Source: Planococcus circulans (GTDB lineage Bacteria > Bacillota > Bacilli > Bacillales_A > Planococcaceae). From it: a stretch of DNA of 64,000 nt. Where the stretch lies: positions 310,001 to 374,000 of the forward strand of contig NZ_JAIQCL010000001.1 in assembly GCF_020023385.1 (NCBI RefSeq). The letters run 5' to 3'. The position numbers were made by a program, and so were the translations under genes. A model generated the notes under the pieces. That model was not told the DNA's origin. It saw only the letters and a program-made list of their open reading frames with translations, and did not search any database. Position 1 is the stretch's first letter. Each line of letters starts with the position of its first letter. This document shows positions 61,712 through 64,000 of the stretch, in pieces.

Positions 61712-62143
61712 TTAAAAGTCAAAATCAGTTAAATTTTCCGCGATTTCATTGAAGGAATCTTCGGATGCTGCAAAATAGCTTTCCCATGAATCTTTTGCCC
61801 ATATTTCAAAACGGTTGGACACACCTAAAATGATGCATTCTTTTTCAAGTTTTGCGTAAGAAATTAATGTCGTCGGTATATTGACGCGTCCCTGCTTATC
61901 AAGTTCCACTTCCGTAGCACCTGAAAAAAAGAAGCGTGTAAAAGCACGAGCGTCTTTTTTAGTGACCGGCAGCTCTTTCAGCTTTTCTTCAATTTTCTGC
62001 CATTCGTCCATCGTGTAGCCAAATAAGCATTGATCCAGGCCCCGAGTGATGACAAAATTGTCACCCAGCAGTTCACGAAACTTAGCCGGTATGATTAACC
62101 GTCCCTTTGCATCAACGCTATGTTGATATTCGCCCATGAACAT
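61712..62143 (-). CDS. mraZ: Division/cell wall cluster regulator MraZ
   Basis: AbrB-like DNA-binding protein that represses its own cluster. Two MraZ repeats: [27 protein letters not shown] and [26 protein letters not shown] start at the ATG at 62143 (143 residues); the longer frame to 62218 would cover the promoter and operators. First gene of the dcw cluster. Confidence 0.96.
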   Translation of the reverse strand: MFMGEYQHSVDAKGRLIIPAKFRELLGDNFVITRGLDQCLFGYTMDEWQKIEEKLKELPVTKKDARAFTRFFFSGATEVELDKQGRVNIPTTLISYAKLEKECIILGVSNRFEIWAKDSWESYFAASEDSFNEIAENLTDFDF

Positions 62144-62159
62144 GCCCTTCACCCCACTT

Positions 62160-62198
62160 ATTGTAATAAATGTACCACAATCCCCCACTCGCCACCAC
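62160..62198 (-). promoter_or_regulatory. Promoter and MraZ boxes of the division cluster
   Basis: Minus strand: three GTGG words with exact 10-bp spacing (62198-62195, 62188-62185, 62178-62175) upstream of a -10 TACAAT (62165-62160). Another GTGGGG lies just downstream at 62157-62152. The repeats stand where the -35 would be, as in known MraZ operators. Confidence 0.8.
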
Positions 62199-62258
62199 TT
62201 GTTTTTGAAATATTTCACGTTTGTTGCAAGAAATTATCTCAACAAGTTATTTTGACAT

Positions 62259-62286
62259 AAAAAAAGCCTGCATATGCAGACTTTTC
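62259..62286 (-). terminator. Terminator after bshC
   Basis: Minus strand AAGTCTGCATATGCAGGCTT palindrome followed by TTTTTATG. It separates bshC from the mraZ promoter region. Confidence 0.85.
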
Positions 62287-62289
62287 GGG

Positions 62290-63909
62290 TTAAAAATAAA
62301 TAATTTTATGATTTTTGTCATAATTCAGCGGAAGAGCCAAAAGGTCTTTCACCAGCTCTGTTCCGTACTGGTTCATATAGATGAATGGACTGTAAATCCG
62401 TTCCTGAAATCCGCCGTTTGGCAGCAGTTCATTTTCAATCGAAGAAAGATGGCTAAACTCAATACTGTTTTGAAGCATCACTTCATCCTGCAGCTTGTTC
62501 TTCAGAAAAGTGAATTGTTTAATATGCAGCTGAAGATTCTTTTCGACAATCGGTGTCAAGCCTTTACTGATGGAAGAAAACTGCTGATTAATCTTCTCAT
62601 AGGCTTCTTCTACCTGCTCTTGCAGCCCCTCGATCAATGCTTCAGCTTCCTGTTCGCGAATCGATTCCATCAATTCGTTTCTCATCACTGGAATTCTGCG
62701 TTCATTGACTACGGCCGTGAAATCCAATTTATATTGTTCCAGTAGACTTTGGGTTTTGCGGTTCACCAAAGTCAGGCTCAGCCTTGGCATGATGACCGGC
62801 AACTCCATGCCCATTAACTTGAAAGCATCTTTTAATGCAGCCCAGTAGGCGATTTCTCCGGGACCGCCGACAAATGCCAGTACAGGGAACACCATCTCCT
62901 GCATCAATGGGCGTGTCACCACATTATTGCTCAAGAGTTCCGGATTCTGTTGGGCAACGTCTAGAAGCTGCTGTTTTGTATAGCGGATCGCACCATTGTT
63001 TGCGATAAACTCCTCGTTTTCACGTTCCAGCAATAAACGCTCGCCTTTCACTGTAATAAACAGGTTGGCGGCATTTTCTTCCGCACCGATCACTGCACTG
63101 TACCCATCCTGGATAAGTGCCTGTTCGGCAGCAGTTACTGTTCGTGCAATTTCTCCTGAGCGTTCAATCAGCTCCATGAAATAAGGAGCTTCATATTTGC
63201 GGAATTCTTTATCTGCTGCATCAATATACAGCAGCCCTTCATCCTGGAAAAAATAATGGAGCAGCGCAGCGAAGAAATCAGTAAAGGATACGGATTGTTC
63301 CAGGAGGCCAAAAGCCAGTTGGTGGATTTCTCTGGAATGTTCGGTTTCCGGCAGGCTGCGGAAATACTCTTCCAGGAAAAGAGCGATTTTAGGTTTATTG
63401 AGCTCTGCGGTAGAAGCCGAATGTTTGCCATATTCAGCATGGGGAATATTCAATTTGTCGACCCGCCCATTGATCTCTCGGTAAAGGTGACTGATTTCAG
63501 CTAAGTCATGGTCTTCACCGGCAATCCAAAAAACCGGCACTACTCTGGTGTTCAGCTGCTCTGAAGCTTGTTTTGCCAGAACAACTACTGAAATGGCTTT
63601 ATGTACCGTATATAGGGGACCTGTTAAAAGACCCGCCTGCTGGCCGGTGACGACCACCTGCGCGCCTTCTTCAAAATCTTTTAAATTTTGTTGTGCCGCT
63701 TCCGACAACCCATTACGTTCCATATACCTACGTATAATGCCTGCCAATTTTCCGCGGTCGACAGAATGCCCTTGAAGCTTCTTCAAGCGTTCATCAAATG
63801 ACTGCATCTGCGGATCATACGAAAAATAAGAGCGGATTGCCGGTCTCCCATTCACATAATCACTCATCAATTTACTTACTGGTTCTACGTATTGTTCCTC
63901 TACCTTCAT
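62290..63909 (-). CDS. bshC: Bacillithiol biosynthesis cysteine-adding enzyme BshC
   Basis: Adds cysteine to glucosaminyl-malate, the last step of bacillithiol synthesis. The N-terminal Rossmann-like domain has VVVTGQQAGLLTGPLYTVHKA and PVFWIAGEDHDLAEI; a long coiled coil follows (about 400-490), then GGFQERIYSPFIYMNQYG near the C-terminus. I start at the ATG at 63909 (539 residues) behind AAGGGGA; the frame to 63969 is longer than the family. It stands upstream of mraZ as in B. subtilis (yllA). Confidence 0.95.
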   Translation of the reverse strand: MKVEEQYVEPVSKLMSDYVNGRPAIRSYFSYDPQMQSFDERLKKLQGHSVDRGKLAGIIRRYMERNGLSEAAQQNLKDFEEGAQVVVTGQQAGLLTGPLYTVHKAISVVVLAKQASEQLNTRVVPVFWIAGEDHDLAEISHLYREINGRVDKLNIPHAEYGKHSASTAELNKPKIALFLEEYFRSLPETEHSREIHQLAFGLLEQSVSFTDFFAALLHYFFQDEGLLYIDAADKEFRKYEAPYFMELIERSGEIARTVTAAEQALIQDGYSAVIGAEENAANLFITVKGERLLLERENEEFIANNGAIRYTKQQLLDVAQQNPELLSNNVVTRPLMQEMVFPVLAFVGGPGEIAYWAALKDAFKLMGMELPVIMPRLSLTLVNRKTQSLLEQYKLDFTAVVNERRIPVMRNELMESIREQEAEALIEGLQEQVEEAYEKINQQFSSISKGLTPIVEKNLQLHIKQFTFLKNKLQDEVMLQNSIEFSHLSSIENELLPNGGFQERIYSPFIYMNQYGTELVKDLLALPLNYDKNHKIIYF

Positions 63910-64000
63910 GAAAAAAAGTCCCCTTTTCCCTTTACATTTAAAATCTACTATATCAAACGCATCACTCAAAGAAAAAAAATACGCCTGCTAAAATGATTTT

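Overview
This is a contiguous housekeeping segment of a low-to-moderate GC Gram-positive (Bacillota, Bacillales) chromosome. The gene order is that of the Bacillus subtilis region from smc back to the division cluster. fapR, remA, sepF, prkC/prpC, rqcH, bshC (bacillithiol) and PyrR/T-box leaders all point to Bacillales. The expected sporulation genes are missing at every place where B. subtilis carries them: spoVM (thiN-rpmB), spoIIGA-sigE-sigG (ftsZ-ylmE), spoVD and spoVE (division cluster). Together with an intergenic palindrome of a kind I recall from Planococcaceae, this suggests a non-sporulating Planococcus-like organism. The genus is an inference.

Layout, almost all on the minus strand and therefore read from right to left. 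(1) 1-5061: fapR-plsX-fabD-fabG-acpP, a FapR-controlled fatty-acid/phospholipid operon, then rnc and the start of smc. (2) 5085-10864: Asp23-family protein, fakA, the serine dehydratase pair sdaAB/sdaAA, recG. (3) rpmB on the plus strand at 11.1 kb. (4) 11.4-24.0 kb: remA-gmk-rpoZ, then coaBC-priA-def-fmt-rsmB-prpC-prkC-rsgA-rpe-thiN, joining nucleotide and CoA metabolism, translation start/ribosome assembly and the PASTA kinase/phosphatase pair. (5) 24.1-27.5 kb on the plus strand: rqcH, then an ABC substrate-binding lipoprotein and permease without an ATPase. (6) 27.6-31.2 kb, an accessory block: VOC protein, dsdA with two small unknown membrane proteins, and a PadR regulator with a DUF1129-like membrane protein. 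(7) 31.2-42.8 kb: the complete pyrimidine operon pyrR-pyrP-pyrB-pyrC-carA-carB-pyrK-pyrD-pyrF-pyrE, with two PyrR attenuators. (8) 42.8-50.3 kb: ylmE-sepF-ylmG-ylmH-divIVA, ileS with an isoleucine T-box, lspA, rluD. (9) 50.4-62.2 kb: a reduced division and cell wall cluster, mraZ-rsmH-ftsL-pbpB-mraY-murD-divIB-ylxW-ylxX-sbp-ftsA-ftsZ. (10) bshC at the right end.

I found no rRNA, tRNA, insertion sequence, prophage, CRISPR array or defence locus, and no convincing broken gene apart from smc, which runs off the left edge. No gene-free stretch exceeds 300 bases; the longest (1171-1466 and 47119-47412) hold terminator/promoter/palindrome elements and the ileS T-box leader. I do not see a clearly new system. 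The points most worth a second look are the 1341-1463 palindrome, the overlapping terminator/promoter arrangements, the small dsdA-linked proteins, the ATPase-less transporter and the trimmed cell wall cluster.
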